The notes below the pieces were generated by a model. It made no database searches, was not told the DNA's origin, and saw only the letters and a list, made by a program, of their open reading frames with translations. 46,895 nucleotides of DNA from an uncultured Bacteroidota bacterium (GTDB lineage: Bacteria; Bacteroidota; Bacteroidia; Bacteroidales; 4484-276): the NCBI GenBank assembly GCA_903944895.1, contig CAJATL010000114.1:1-46895 (forward strand). The letters run 5' to 3'. This document shows, piece after piece, positions 25,698 to 34,337 of this stretch. Positions within the stretch are counted from its first letter, which is position 1. Each line of letters starts with the position of its first letter. The position numbers and the translations under genes are program-made.

Positions 25698-27650
25698 TTA
25701 ATCCCTGACACAACGAACTGAAAATCCATAACCCTTAGGGCCGTAGTAATAGCGTACGTATGCGTTGTAGTAGTCCAAGCCCCGGGACCAGGCGTCTGTT
25801 GAAGAGACCTGGGTAGAACTCCAGAAGTAGCCGTAGCTTCCAATGCCGAGGAATGCCCCATCGGTATCGCGGTAACCGCTTGAAAGACCTGTAAAACCGG
25901 TTGCATTATTGGCGGCTAAGTTATTGCCTATGGCACATGTGGTGGTTGAAGTATTCCAGTTTGTGTTAGCAGCCATAGATTTGGCAATATAATCAACATT
26001 ACTGTTGCAGCGGTTGGTGGTTTTGCTGCTTACGCAGGTTGTTAAAGTGGTCAACTCGGCATCGGTGGGTAAATGCCAGCCGGCAGGGCAAATCCCCTGT
26101 ACTCCTCCTGCAGTGGAGTATTGCATCATTTCGTCCCACTGGTACAAGCCTCCATAAACACTACAATTTGATTCCAGGTTATCGTAGCAAAATTTTTCGA
26201 TAACAGAATTATTGGTCTGGCTCTCAATTCCATCTATCATGGTTCCAATATTCAGGTTTTCTTTAAACCAGCATTGGGTGCCAATTTTAACGGTGTTATA
26301 ATTCTGGCCTTCATAATTAACAACATCGCCACAAGTAAAAATGCTTCTGATACAGCGAAGTGAAAACCCACCTGCTTTCTGAAAACTAAACATACTACAA
26401 AATCCATTGCTGAAATGGATGCTGGATCCATCGGTTGTACTGTATTGGTTATTACTCCAATACAGGCCTGATGAACCACGGTCGTAAAGTAATCCATCGT
26501 TGTTTCCAAGTAGCCCGGCAGCGTGGAGTTTTAATCCGGAGTTCCAGGGTCCGTTCCAATCGGTCCAGTTTCCATTTGCATCAACATTTTGCCACTCACT
26601 GGAAGTAGGAATACGCCAGTCGTTGCCCAGTTCAATTGCGCAAGGGTCGTTTTCAGCAATCCAGTCAGAGTTCTCGTTGATGTTGGTTGTCGTCCATGCC
26701 GGAGTTACTGATGTACCATCATGTTTATAACCCTGTTTGCGGTTAAACTGCCAGTACCAGCCTGCCGAGGCTTCGGTGGCATCGTTTTTCGCTGTTGCCT
26801 GGTGGTCGGAACCGAGGTTGCTGGTAATCCAGCATTTTGTGGGTTCACCGGGGATATTGGTAACGGTGCCATAAGTGACTGTTTTATCGACCGGGGCTAT
26901 TTCACCGGCTATATGATTTACTGTGACGGATGAACCGCAGGTAAAAACGGATGATGCCATTTCAAAAGTGTAGATTTTGCTGGATTCAGGAATGTCAATA
27001 ATGACGCTTTCCTGATATCCGTCAGCATAAGCCGTAAATTTAAGTTGGTCGCCTAACGAAAAGTCAAACCCGAAGATGGCTTCCTGTGATTTCAATATTG
27101 GTTCCGATTCGGTACTTCCCTCATAAATTAGCAATCCCCGTTCCTGGTTGTGGTTTCCAGAATTAATCATTTTTATCGAACGGATTTCGTTGCCACAATT
27201 TACCGAAAGCACGTAATACCTTGCTTTTCCGGTAAGGAAAGTAAAATGATGATTTCCTGCATCCAAATTATTTTCATAAATGGCAACCTCATTTCCGAGG
27301 ATATCAAAAACCCGCATCGTCACATTTTCCCTTTCGGGGATAAAAACATCGATGGAAGTTTTTCCATCTACAGATGGGTTTGGATAATTCGGTGACACCG
27401 AAAATGAACTTTCTACAACTCCTCCATCGTCAGGGATGCTGATGATGTAATCCAGAAACAAAACAGTATCTGGCGCAAAAAGCATGGTATCGCCCGGTTG
27501 GGTGAGGTTTTGGATGTAAATGCTGTCGAGAATCACATACTGCGATTGGTATTTGGCAGTAAAGGTTAATTCGATTGTCGGTCTTTGGCTAAAACCGGAA
27601 AATGCCATCAGAACCAATGCGATAATCATTTGAAAGGAGCGCTTTTTCAT
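25698..27650 (-). CDS. Secreted FISUMP protein with one type A and one type B domain
   Basis: The 650-residue protein begins with a signal peptide (MKKRSFQMIIALVLMAFSG, then FSQRP). The beta region TIELTFTAK ... NLTQPGDTMLFAPDT follows, then an internal T9SS-sorting-like domain (SPNYPNPS ... IKMINSGN). A type A domain comes next (CGSSVTVNH, CWITSNLGSD, WYWQFNRKQG, WRIPTSSEW, NWTDWNGPWNSGLK, SLRCIRS), and a type B domain ends the protein (QCWFKENLNIGTM, GGLYQWDEMM, GICPAGWHLPTD, SVRCVRD). ATG at 27650 is chosen because it starts the signal peptide and a -7 element lies just upstream; a longer frame to 27764 starts with TTG and has no signal. It is expected to be a cell-surface, ligand-binding protein. 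Confidence 0.88.
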   Translation of the reverse strand: MKKRSFQMIIALVLMAFSGFSQRPTIELTFTAKYQSQYVILDSIYIQNLTQPGDTMLFAPDTVLFLDYIISIPDDGGVVESSFSVSPNYPNPSVDGKTSIDVFIPERENVTMRVFDILGNEVAIYENNLDAGNHHFTFLTGKARYYVLSVNCGNEIRSIKMINSGNHNQERGLLIYEGSTESEPILKSQEAIFGFDFSLGDQLKFTAYADGYQESVIIDIPESSKIYTFEMASSVFTCGSSVTVNHIAGEIAPVDKTVTYGTVTNIPGEPTKCWITSNLGSDHQATAKNDATEASAGWYWQFNRKQGYKHDGTSVTPAWTTTNINENSDWIAENDPCAIELGNDWRIPTSSEWQNVDANGNWTDWNGPWNSGLKLHAAGLLGNNDGLLYDRGSSGLYWSNNQYSTTDGSSIHFSNGFCSMFSFQKAGGFSLRCIRSIFTCGDVVNYEGQNYNTVKIGTQCWFKENLNIGTMIDGIESQTNNSVIEKFCYDNLESNCSVYGGLYQWDEMMQYSTAGGVQGICPAGWHLPTDAELTTLTTCVSSKTTNRCNSNVDYIAKSMAANTNWNTSTTTCAIGNNLAANNATGFTGLSSGYRDTDGAFLGIGSYGYFWSSTQVSSTDAWSRGLDYYNAYVRYYYGPKGYGFSVRCVRD

Positions 27651-27669
27651 TTTTTTGATTTTTTGTTTC

Positions 27670-27677
27670 CAAAAATA
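27670..27677 (-). promoter_or_regulatory. Predicted promoter of the FISUMP gene at 25698-27650
   Basis: The minus strand reads TATTTTTG (-7 type), 19 bp before the ATG. A TTG at about 27699-27701 (minus strand) lies 21 bp upstream, near the expected -33 position. Confidence 0.55.
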
Positions 27678-27876
27678 CACTTTCCCCTGGCAAACCTGCA
27701 ACAAAATCAATTCTAAAGCGAAATCCGGAATAGCTAAATATCCATTTGATTTTAATTTATGCAATCAGTAATTGAAAAAGATTGAAAGGGATGTGTTTTA
27801 GCACTTGTCAATCTAAATCAAGGATTCTTCCGGAACCGGTTGATTTTTTGTAACTCCTCTGCATCCACCTTGAATT

Positions 27877-28173
27877 TTAACAAGGAATTCCATCTTTTAT
27901 AACAAAGGTGATATTGTATGAAGGGCGTTCTACTTGCTGAAGTTCCTTTTCGTAGAGTTTCAGGATAATTGCATGGGCATTTTTCAGATGTTCCTCTGGG
28001 GTAAGCTGGGCGTTTAGCCTCGCGGTGGCATCATTTTCGTCAACAAAGGATGAAAAAAAATGCAAGGTTTTAGGGCTTGAATAGATTGCTGCCGGTTCAT
28101 TTATCGAATTAACATCCTTTTGATCATTTTCAATAATTTCCGGCCTCTGTACCTTCTTTCGCTTTGCATTCAT
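27877..28173 (-). CDS. Small protein of unknown function
   Basis: I do not recognise this 98-residue, soluble, charged protein. It starts with a basic stretch (MNAKRKKVQRPE), has a helical middle (LTPEEHLKNAHAIILKLYEKEL) and ends in a strand (YNITFVIKDGIPC). No signal peptide or membrane span is visible, so it is probably cytoplasmic, unlike its neighbours. An exact TAnnTTTG element 41 bp upstream supports a real gene. Confidence 0.6.
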   Translation of the reverse strand: MNAKRKKVQRPEIIENDQKDVNSINEPAAIYSSPKTLHFFSSFVDENDATARLNAQLTPEEHLKNAHAIILKLYEKELQQVERPSYNITFVIKDGIPC

Positions 28174-28214
28174 CTTATTGTGAATTTTGAATTTGTATTA
28201 TTGAAATTTATTGC

Positions 28215-28222
28215 CAAAGATA
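28215..28222 (-). promoter_or_regulatory. Predicted -7 element for the 98-residue protein
   Basis: The minus strand reads TATCTTTG, matching TAnnTTTG, 41 bp before the ATG at 28173 and just after the end of the thioredoxin-like gene. Confidence 0.5.
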
Positions 28223-28270
28223 AGCCCTTTAAAACAATAAATTCCATTTACCTCAAAAGGTTTAGAACCA

Positions 28271-29722
28271 CTATTTTACCGCGGCTTTCAATTCCTGCGG
28301 CGTATTCGGCATGGCAACAATTTCTTTGGTTTCGGAATCAAGCAAAACCATGACCGGCGTGGCAAGAATAAAATAATCGTTGGCAACTTTGCTGCGAACG
28401 CCTGCTTCGCCCCGTAAATTTTTCCAACCTCCAAGGGAAACAATTTTCTGATCCCATTTTTTTATTTCGGTATCGGTTTCATCCAGGCTGATTGCCACTA
28501 CCGACACTTTAGCCTTATTTTCGGTTTGCTGTAACCAGGGGTAAACAGCATCAACTGTTTCGACACAATGGCTGCAATCTGCCGACCAGAACAAAACGAG
28601 AATATACTTGCGCTTAGGTTGATACTCGTAAAGTTTAAAGCGTTTTCCTTCGGGATCTGTCAAAGCAATATCCGGCGCTTTGGTTCCTGCAACAAGGGTT
28701 TCCATGCCTTTTAATCTTCGGGCAATTTCCTGTCGTTTTGAGGTAAGGCAGTTAGGATCGTTCAGGTAAGGTTCAAGAATTTTCATGCCGGCATCAATTG
28801 CATTCGATTCGTAACCATTATAAAAATAGTCAACCATCCATCCATAAACCTTTGGGTGCCCCGTTTTTGCTTTTTCGATGGCAGTTTTTCCCGCCAACGG
28901 AAATAAGGAATCGCGCAAAGCCGCTGTGGTCGAAAGCTGTCCGTATAAATTTACATAGCCATCCATCCATTTGTTAATTTCGGAAGTTTTGATTAGTAAT
29001 GAATCATTAAAATCCATACCATCGAAATAATGGTTTATCAGGTTGTAAATCCTGTCGGTTTCGGAGCCTTCAAATGGAATTTGCGGCACATATTGAAAAC
29101 CATACAACGTGCTTACAAAAAGCGCCCTGTCCTGAGTGGTTCTGTCTTTCAGCCATTGGTTGTAAGTTTGCCGGCGCTGCTCGTATTCTTTGGTGCCTTC
29201 CTTAAAAAGCTTTGATTTTGTTTCGTCGTAGTTCATCAGGAAATTTTGCAAAAGCCCAAGTTTTTCCTTTTGTTTTCCATTTGCTTTAGAAAACTCAACA
29301 AAGGTGGAATTTTCTTTTTCATTGGGTTGGAACCAGGTACTATCTGCATTGTTGCAGTAAACAGGGCTTACCCACAGTTCCAAATCCTGGTTATATATAA
29401 AAATGTACTTCTCAGAAGGATAAGGCGTACTTGCCTCGTTTTCTTTGTAATCGAACCTCAAAACGAACTCTCCCGGAAGCGATGCTTTTGATACCATGAT
29501 TTTTGTGGTTTCCCCGTTTTTAATTCCCGAAACCTCTGTGATGGGTTTAAATGTTCGGGACGATAGCCCCAGGAGACTAATTTTACTTTCGTAAACCCCA
29601 CGAAGGTGGATGGTGATTTTTATATCTTTTGAGGATTGAGCGTTTGCCTGATATCCCGACAAAAGCCAAAAGATGCTGGCAGCAACAAGAAATTTACGGA
29701 CACATTTGAAGTCTGAAATCAT
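28271..29722 (-). CDS. Exported thioredoxin-like (TlpA/ResA-type) protein with long N-terminal region
   Basis: The 483-residue protein has a signal peptide ending in SGYQANAQ. A beta-rich start (DIKITIHLRGVYESKISLLG) of the DUF4369 style is followed by a helical middle region like DUF5106. The C-terminal 135 residues are a thioredoxin fold: VAGTKAPDIALTD, the active site WSADCSHC (C383-x-x-C386) and the cis-proline motif ATPVMVLLD. Such periplasmic proteins reduce disulfides or support cytochrome and envelope protein maturation; the substrate is unknown. The in-frame TTG at 29752 overlaps the promoter box, so ATG 29722 is the likely start. It sits inside the FISUMP island, whose conserved cysteines might be clients, but that is speculation. 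Confidence 0.87.
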   Translation of the reverse strand: MISDFKCVRKFLVAASIFWLLSGYQANAQSSKDIKITIHLRGVYESKISLLGLSSRTFKPITEVSGIKNGETTKIMVSKASLPGEFVLRFDYKENEASTPYPSEKYIFIYNQDLELWVSPVYCNNADSTWFQPNEKENSTFVEFSKANGKQKEKLGLLQNFLMNYDETKSKLFKEGTKEYEQRRQTYNQWLKDRTTQDRALFVSTLYGFQYVPQIPFEGSETDRIYNLINHYFDGMDFNDSLLIKTSEINKWMDGYVNLYGQLSTTAALRDSLFPLAGKTAIEKAKTGHPKVYGWMVDYFYNGYESNAIDAGMKILEPYLNDPNCLTSKRQEIARRLKGMETLVAGTKAPDIALTDPEGKRFKLYEYQPKRKYILVLFWSADCSHCVETVDAVYPWLQQTENKAKVSVVAISLDETDTEIKKWDQKIVSLGGWKNLRGEAGVRSKVANDYFILATPVMVLLDSETKEIVAMPNTPQELKAAVK

Positions 29723-29749
29723 AAGGTGATGGTTACTAAATTTGTTGGC

Positions 29750-29781
29750 CAAAAATACAATATTTGCCTTTGGCTGGCAAA
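29750..29781 (-). promoter_or_regulatory. Canonical Bacteroidota promoter of the thioredoxin-like gene
   Basis: On the minus strand a -33 TTTG (29778-29781) and a -7 TATTTTTG (29750-29757) are separated by 20 bp, the optimal arrangement. The -7 box ends 27 bp before ATG 29722. Confidence 0.75.
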
Positions 29782-29805
29782 ATCATTTCCAATAGTCTTT
29801 TTATT

Positions 29806-29848
29806 AAAAAGATCCACTCCGAAAAGTAAACCTTAACGGAGTGGATTA
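29806..29848 (-). terminator. Terminator after the single-domain FISUMP gene
   Basis: ATCCACTCCG (29812-29821) and CGGAGTGGAT (29837-29846) form a perfect 10-bp stem followed on the minus strand by CTTTTT. It lies about 50 bp after the stop of the gene ending at 29895. Confidence 0.85.
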
Positions 29849-29894
29849 TTAATCTGAATCGGATAACCCAACTTATTAAATATAATGCATCTTG

Positions 29895-31208
29895 TCACTC
29901 TTTGATGCAGCGGGCGGTGAAGCCGGTTGGCTTGTATTCCATGGAAACGACGATCAACCCACTCGAAAAGCACTCAGCGAAGCCATCAACTCCATCGGCC
30001 TGCGTACTACTCCAGTAGGCGCCGAACGAGCCGCGTTGGCTTAGCGAGCCATTGGTCGCGTCCAGATCTCCGGCAGCGTGCATTTTTAAAGCAGAGTTCC
30101 ACGGGCCGTTCCAATTTGTCCAGTTTCCACTTGATTCCACATTAATCCATTCGGTTTTGGTTGGAATTCGCCATCCAGCGCCAAGCTCAATTGTGCATGG
30201 ATCGTTGGCGGTGATCCAGTTTGAATTTTCATTTATTGAGGTTATCCAGGTTGTATTGGGTGTACGGGTTGTACCATCATGTTTGTAGCCTTGTTTACGG
30301 TTAAACTGCCAGTACCAACCTGCCGAAGCTTCGGTATTATCATTTACTGCCGTTGCCTGATGATCCGCGCCAAGGTTGCTGGTAATCCAGCATTTTGAGG
30401 GTTCTCCGGGGATATTGGTAACAGTGCCATAAGTTACTGTTTTGTTAACAGGGGCAACCTCGCCGGTTACATGGTTAATTGTGAGGGAAGAACCGCAGGT
30501 AAAAACGGATGATACCATTTCAAAAGTGTAAGTTTTATTAGATTCAGGATTATCAACAATGATATTTGACAGGTAACCATCAGCATAAGCCGTGTATTGA
30601 AGCTGGTCCCCAAGTGAAAAATCAAAGCCGGTGATGGCTTCCTGAGATTTCATCGATGGTTCCGTTTCTGTACTTCCTTTATAAATCAACGTTCCCTGCT
30701 CCTGGTTGCTGTTGCACGAATTAATCATCTTAACCGAACGGATTTCGTTGCCACAATTTACCGAAAGCACGTAATAACTTTCTTTCCCGGCAAGGAAAGC
30801 AAAATGATGGTTTCCGGCATCCAGCGTATTTTCATAAAAGGCAACTTCATTTCCGATGATATTAAAAACCCGCATCGTAACAATTTCCCTTTTGGGGATA
30901 AAAACATCGATTGCCGTTTTTCCGTCTGTCGATGGGTTGGGATAATTCGGTGAAACCGAAAATGAACTTTCTACAACTCCTCTATTGTCAGGGATGCTGA
31001 TGATGTAATCCAGAAACAACACTGTATCAGGCGCGAAAAGCATGGTATCTCCGGGCTGGGTGAGGTTTTGGATGGAGATGCTGTCGAGCATCACATGCTG
31101 CGATTGGTATTTTGCAATGAAGGTTAATTGTATCGTGGGCCTTTGTGAAAAGGTAACACTGATTGAAAGAAGCAAGAAACTTAAAAACAAAACGGTAAAC
31201 TTTTTCAT
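29895..31208 (-). CDS. Secreted FISUMP protein with a single type A domain
   Basis: The 437-residue protein is the minimal form of the island's architecture. It has a signal peptide (1-22, ending TFSQ), a beta region (about 23-75, LTFIAKYQSQH ... NLTQPGDTMLFAPDT), an internal T9SS-sorting-like domain (83-163), a linker, and a type A domain (238-437) with CWITSNLGAD, WYWQFNRKQG, WRIPTKTEW, NWNGPWNSALK and the final ARCIKE. No C-terminal sorting domain follows. Its leader just upstream of the ATG is homologous to that of the gene at 37318-40470, so the duplication unit included the 5' region. It starts 92 bp after the stop of the preceding island gene. Confidence 0.87.
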   Translation of the reverse strand: MKKFTVLFLSFLLLSISVTFSQRPTIQLTFIAKYQSQHVMLDSISIQNLTQPGDTMLFAPDTVLFLDYIISIPDNRGVVESSFSVSPNYPNPSTDGKTAIDVFIPKREIVTMRVFNIIGNEVAFYENTLDAGNHHFAFLAGKESYYVLSVNCGNEIRSVKMINSCNSNQEQGTLIYKGSTETEPSMKSQEAITGFDFSLGDQLQYTAYADGYLSNIIVDNPESNKTYTFEMVSSVFTCGSSLTINHVTGEVAPVNKTVTYGTVTNIPGEPSKCWITSNLGADHQATAVNDNTEASAGWYWQFNRKQGYKHDGTTRTPNTTWITSINENSNWITANDPCTIELGAGWRIPTKTEWINVESSGNWTNWNGPWNSALKMHAAGDLDATNGSLSQRGSFGAYWSSTQADGVDGFAECFSSGLIVVSMEYKPTGFTARCIKE

Positions 31209-31299
31209 ACAGTTGAATATCCTTGAATTTTGATTGTAAATCTTAATTTAATAAAAAACTATCTGACTTACCAGCTCATATGTAATTATTTTTGTGTGG

Positions 31300-34182
31300 T
31301 TAAAAGGATCGGATGGCACGTACATACCGGGAAGTATAAGCAGGGTTTGGATAAGCGCTTCCGAGAGATAAATGCTGCATCCATGCCTCTGACCAGCCGG
31401 TTTCTGAAGAACTCCAATAATAATCGGCAGCCAAACCTCCGATTAAAGCTCGGTTTACATAAAGTTTGTTCAACTCATCCTTACTTGGCAGATACCAATC
31501 ACTGTATCCGTTTAGTACCAAATCATAACATACTTTTGCTGCATAGTCACCGGCTCCAAAAGTGCTGACAATACTATTGGTATTTGCATTTCCGGTCCCC
31601 AGGGCTGTTCCGCTTGCACCTGTTAATGCCCAGGTATAATTATACCACATCAAACCTGAGCTTTGGTTGGCGGGAGCGGCAATCAGGCCATGAGTTTGTC
31701 CGGCGATGTAACCTGGGTCGCCAGGCTGTAAAATGTAGGCAATAATGCCGCCTTGAAAGCTCTGCCCGATTATTAAAGCTGAGGCAGTGGCAAATAGAAT
31801 TTCATTCCCGTAGGCAGTTCCAACTCCGTTGGTTGCATAAGCTCTAACATAATATTGGGTATTTGCAGTCAGATTGGAAAGATTGCTCACAAATACCCCG
31901 GGTCCGGTTCCATCGGAAGTGTGGCTATCGGCAATGGTAGGATTTTGGGAAGTACTCCAGCATACTCCACGATCTGTTACCATCGCACCACCATCAGATG
32001 TTATGTTTCCCCCACCTGTTGCAGTGGTTTGAGCAATATTGCTTATCGCTGAAGTAAAAACGGAAGCAGATATGGCAGGGGCAGTATTGTCAAATTTGAG
32101 GCAGCGCAGCGAGAAAGCGAAGGTTTTGGAGTTGTTGAACACATTGCTTGCGCTACCGTAGGAAGTCAGGAACGATCCGTTGCTTGCGCTGTTTTGGGTA
32201 CTGCTCCATAAATTGGCGTATGTGCCGCGGAAGTAAAGCGAACCGTCGCTGGAAGACAAAAATCCGGCCGCATGGATTTTCAGACCGGAATTCCACGGGC
32301 CGTTCCAATTGATCCAGTTTCCGCTTTCATCTACATTGCTCCATTCGGTGATGGTTGGAATACGCCAATTGGTGCCAAGTTCAAGCGTGCACGGGTCGTT
32401 GGCTGCAATCCAGTCTGAATTTTCACTGATTGAAGTTATCCAGGCGGTGTTAGGTGTCCTGGCTCCATCGAATTTATACCCTTGCTTCCGGTTAAACTGC
32501 CAGTACCAACCTGCGGAGGCTTCGGAGGCATCATTTACGGCGGTAGCCTGCTGGCTGGCACCCAGGTTGCTGGTTATCCAGCATTTAAAAGGTTCGCCGG
32601 GAATACTGGTTACAGTGCCATAAGTTACTGTTTTGGTTACGGGAGCAACAGTTCCTGCAATATGGTTTATGGTGATTGAGGAACCGCAGCTAAGCGAACA
32701 GGAAGACGTTGCCTGGTTCATGGTGAGTACGGTTGAATTCCCGCAGATGTTGTAAGCCCACACATAGCGGGTGTAAGAGGTATTACAGATTAGTTCGGTT
32801 TCAGTTTTTGTTATTGCAGTTCCCATGTCGGTGGCCGTGCCAAAATCATTGGTAGTATTCCATTTGTAACCAGAAGCTCCGGGTACAGTATTCCAGTTCC
32901 AGATTATCTGGGTTTGCGATGGAACATGGGTTCCGGAAGTTGGTGTAGCAGGAATGGAGAAGCAGTTATCGTTAACACAACGCACTGAGAATCCGTACGA
33001 CTTACCGTAGTAAACCCTGCCCACATTGGGGTCATCGTAGTGAAAGTACCGGAACCAGGCGTTAGTAGCATCGTACGTTGAAGACGACCACAAGTTGCCG
33101 TAGTAGCCCAGATTGTAGAACAACCCATCAGTACTTCGGCGGCCACCGGGCAGTAACGAAAATCCGCTGCTGTTGGTTGCCCCTGTATTGGGCGAATACC
33201 AAAGCCCGGTTCCGGCTTCGATGGTACCCGTTGTTTTCATAGTTCCGCCGGCAACAGAGGCGCCGCCCAGATATGCTGATAATGCAGTAAATTCGTTATC
33301 CGCAGGGAAATGCCAGCCAACGGGACAAATTCCCTGCGAACCCTGTTGGGTAGTATATTGCATGGCTTCGTTCCATTGATACAGGCCGCCATAAAGGTCG
33401 CAATTGGAGGTGGTGTTGGCGTAACAGTATTTTTCGATGATGCTGTTATTAGCAGCGTTGGAGCTTCCGGCAATCATGGTTCCAATGTTCAGATTTTCCG
33501 CCATCCAGCACTGATTTGCTATTTGAACGGTGTTGTAAACCTGGTTATCACGGGAATCAACAAAAGGGCTGCCACATTGCCAGGTTGAAGTTCCACAAAC
33601 CGGAAAACTGACCGTTGCAGGGCTGTTCATCAACACAAAGTACGAACTTCCAACCGATAACTCCTGCAGCGTATTTATTCCCATCTGAGGCCAGTACATT
33701 TTCCAACCGGCTACTTCTTTCACAATTGAAACATTTTTATTCAGGAAGAATGCTGCAACATTTACCGGACAAGTTGATAAAACCGGTAAAATGCTCCATC
33801 CCGCGTTTAAACTTATCGTCTGGTTACTGATTTCCTGTCCCGATAATTGCAGATTAGCCGGTTGACTGAATTTTGCGATATACCCCGAAACCGGATTCCA
33901 GTTTATCAGGGTGTTAACCTGGTTATCCGGCCAGTAAATACCTTGCTGGTTTTTAATGATAATCAACGGATCAATTACCGGCAGAAAAATACTTTCAATG
34001 GCAGCATTATCAGGCAAAATAAAGCTCGATAAACCGCTCCAGCCCTGAGGGATATTTATCACCTGGGAGTTTACAGATTTATTCTCCAGCGCATCGCCCG
34101 TTTTCGAAAATGTTTGAGCAGTTTGTGTAAGGGCATTCAGATTTATCCAAACCAAAACAAAAAACAGTAAAGATTTTTTCAT
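31300..34182 (-). CDS. Large secreted protein: module X, FISUMP B, Fn3-like, FISUMP A, Fn3-like, DUF1566-like
   Basis: The 960-residue protein starts with a signal peptide (MKKSLLFFVLVWINLNALT). The order is: module X (48-194; WSGLSSFILP, GYIAKF, GWSILPVLS, KEVAGWKMYWP), type B FISUMP (about 203-405; QCWMAENLNIGTM, GICPVGWHFPAD, SVRCVND), an Fn3-like domain (about 408-497), type A FISUMP (about 500-700; CWITSNLGAS, WYWQFNRKQG), a second Fn3-like domain with GVCWSTSQNPT and YYVRAYATN (about 703-800), and a DUF1566-like domain (802-960; GIIAYIL, GYSDWYLPSKDEL, YYWSSSE, YVRAIRSF). Three different lectin-like folds on one chain suggest a multivalent adhesin. ATG 34182 is preferred over a TTG three codons upstream. 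Confidence 0.87.
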   Translation of the reverse strand: MKKSLLFFVLVWINLNALTQTAQTFSKTGDALENKSVNSQVINIPQGWSGLSSFILPDNAAIESIFLPVIDPLIIIKNQQGIYWPDNQVNTLINWNPVSGYIAKFSQPANLQLSGQEISNQTISLNAGWSILPVLSTCPVNVAAFFLNKNVSIVKEVAGWKMYWPQMGINTLQELSVGSSYFVLMNSPATVSFPVCGTSTWQCGSPFVDSRDNQVYNTVQIANQCWMAENLNIGTMIAGSSNAANNSIIEKYCYANTTSNCDLYGGLYQWNEAMQYTTQQGSQGICPVGWHFPADNEFTALSAYLGGASVAGGTMKTTGTIEAGTGLWYSPNTGATNSSGFSLLPGGRRSTDGLFYNLGYYGNLWSSSTYDATNAWFRYFHYDDPNVGRVYYGKSYGFSVRCVNDNCFSIPATPTSGTHVPSQTQIIWNWNTVPGASGYKWNTTNDFGTATDMGTAITKTETELICNTSYTRYVWAYNICGNSTVLTMNQATSSCSLSCGSSITINHIAGTVAPVTKTVTYGTVTSIPGEPFKCWITSNLGASQQATAVNDASEASAGWYWQFNRKQGYKFDGARTPNTAWITSISENSDWIAANDPCTLELGTNWRIPTITEWSNVDESGNWINWNGPWNSGLKIHAAGFLSSSDGSLYFRGTYANLWSSTQNSASNGSFLTSYGSASNVFNNSKTFAFSLRCLKFDNTAPAISASVFTSAISNIAQTTATGGGNITSDGGAMVTDRGVCWSTSQNPTIADSHTSDGTGPGVFVSNLSNLTANTQYYVRAYATNGVGTAYGNEILFATASALIIGQSFQGGIIAYILQPGDPGYIAGQTHGLIAAPANQSSGLMWYNYTWALTGASGTALGTGNANTNSIVSTFGAGDYAAKVCYDLVLNGYSDWYLPSKDELNKLYVNRALIGGLAADYYWSSSETGWSEAWMQHLSLGSAYPNPAYTSRYVRAIRSF

Positions 34183-34274
34183 AAAAAACAATTTTTTTGA
34201 TGAGTATTAAAACTTAAATTTTCTATACCATTCCTTTTTTCAAACCAATTTTTAGATTTATTTTTTTCAGGAAT

Positions 34275-34305
34275 AAAGGTTTCACCTTTTAAAAGTGAAA
34301 CCTTT
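34275..34305 (-). terminator. Terminator after the tail-fibre-like FISUMP gene
   Basis: AAAGGTTTCAC (34275-34285) and GTGAAACCTTT (34295-34305) pair, with a further TTTT/AAAA inner pairing. It lies 33 bp after the stop at 34338. The stem repeats the sequence of the hairpin at 25229-25261. Confidence 0.75.
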
Positions 34306-34337
34306 AACCTGCCAATTTTCAAATGACAAATAGTTCC

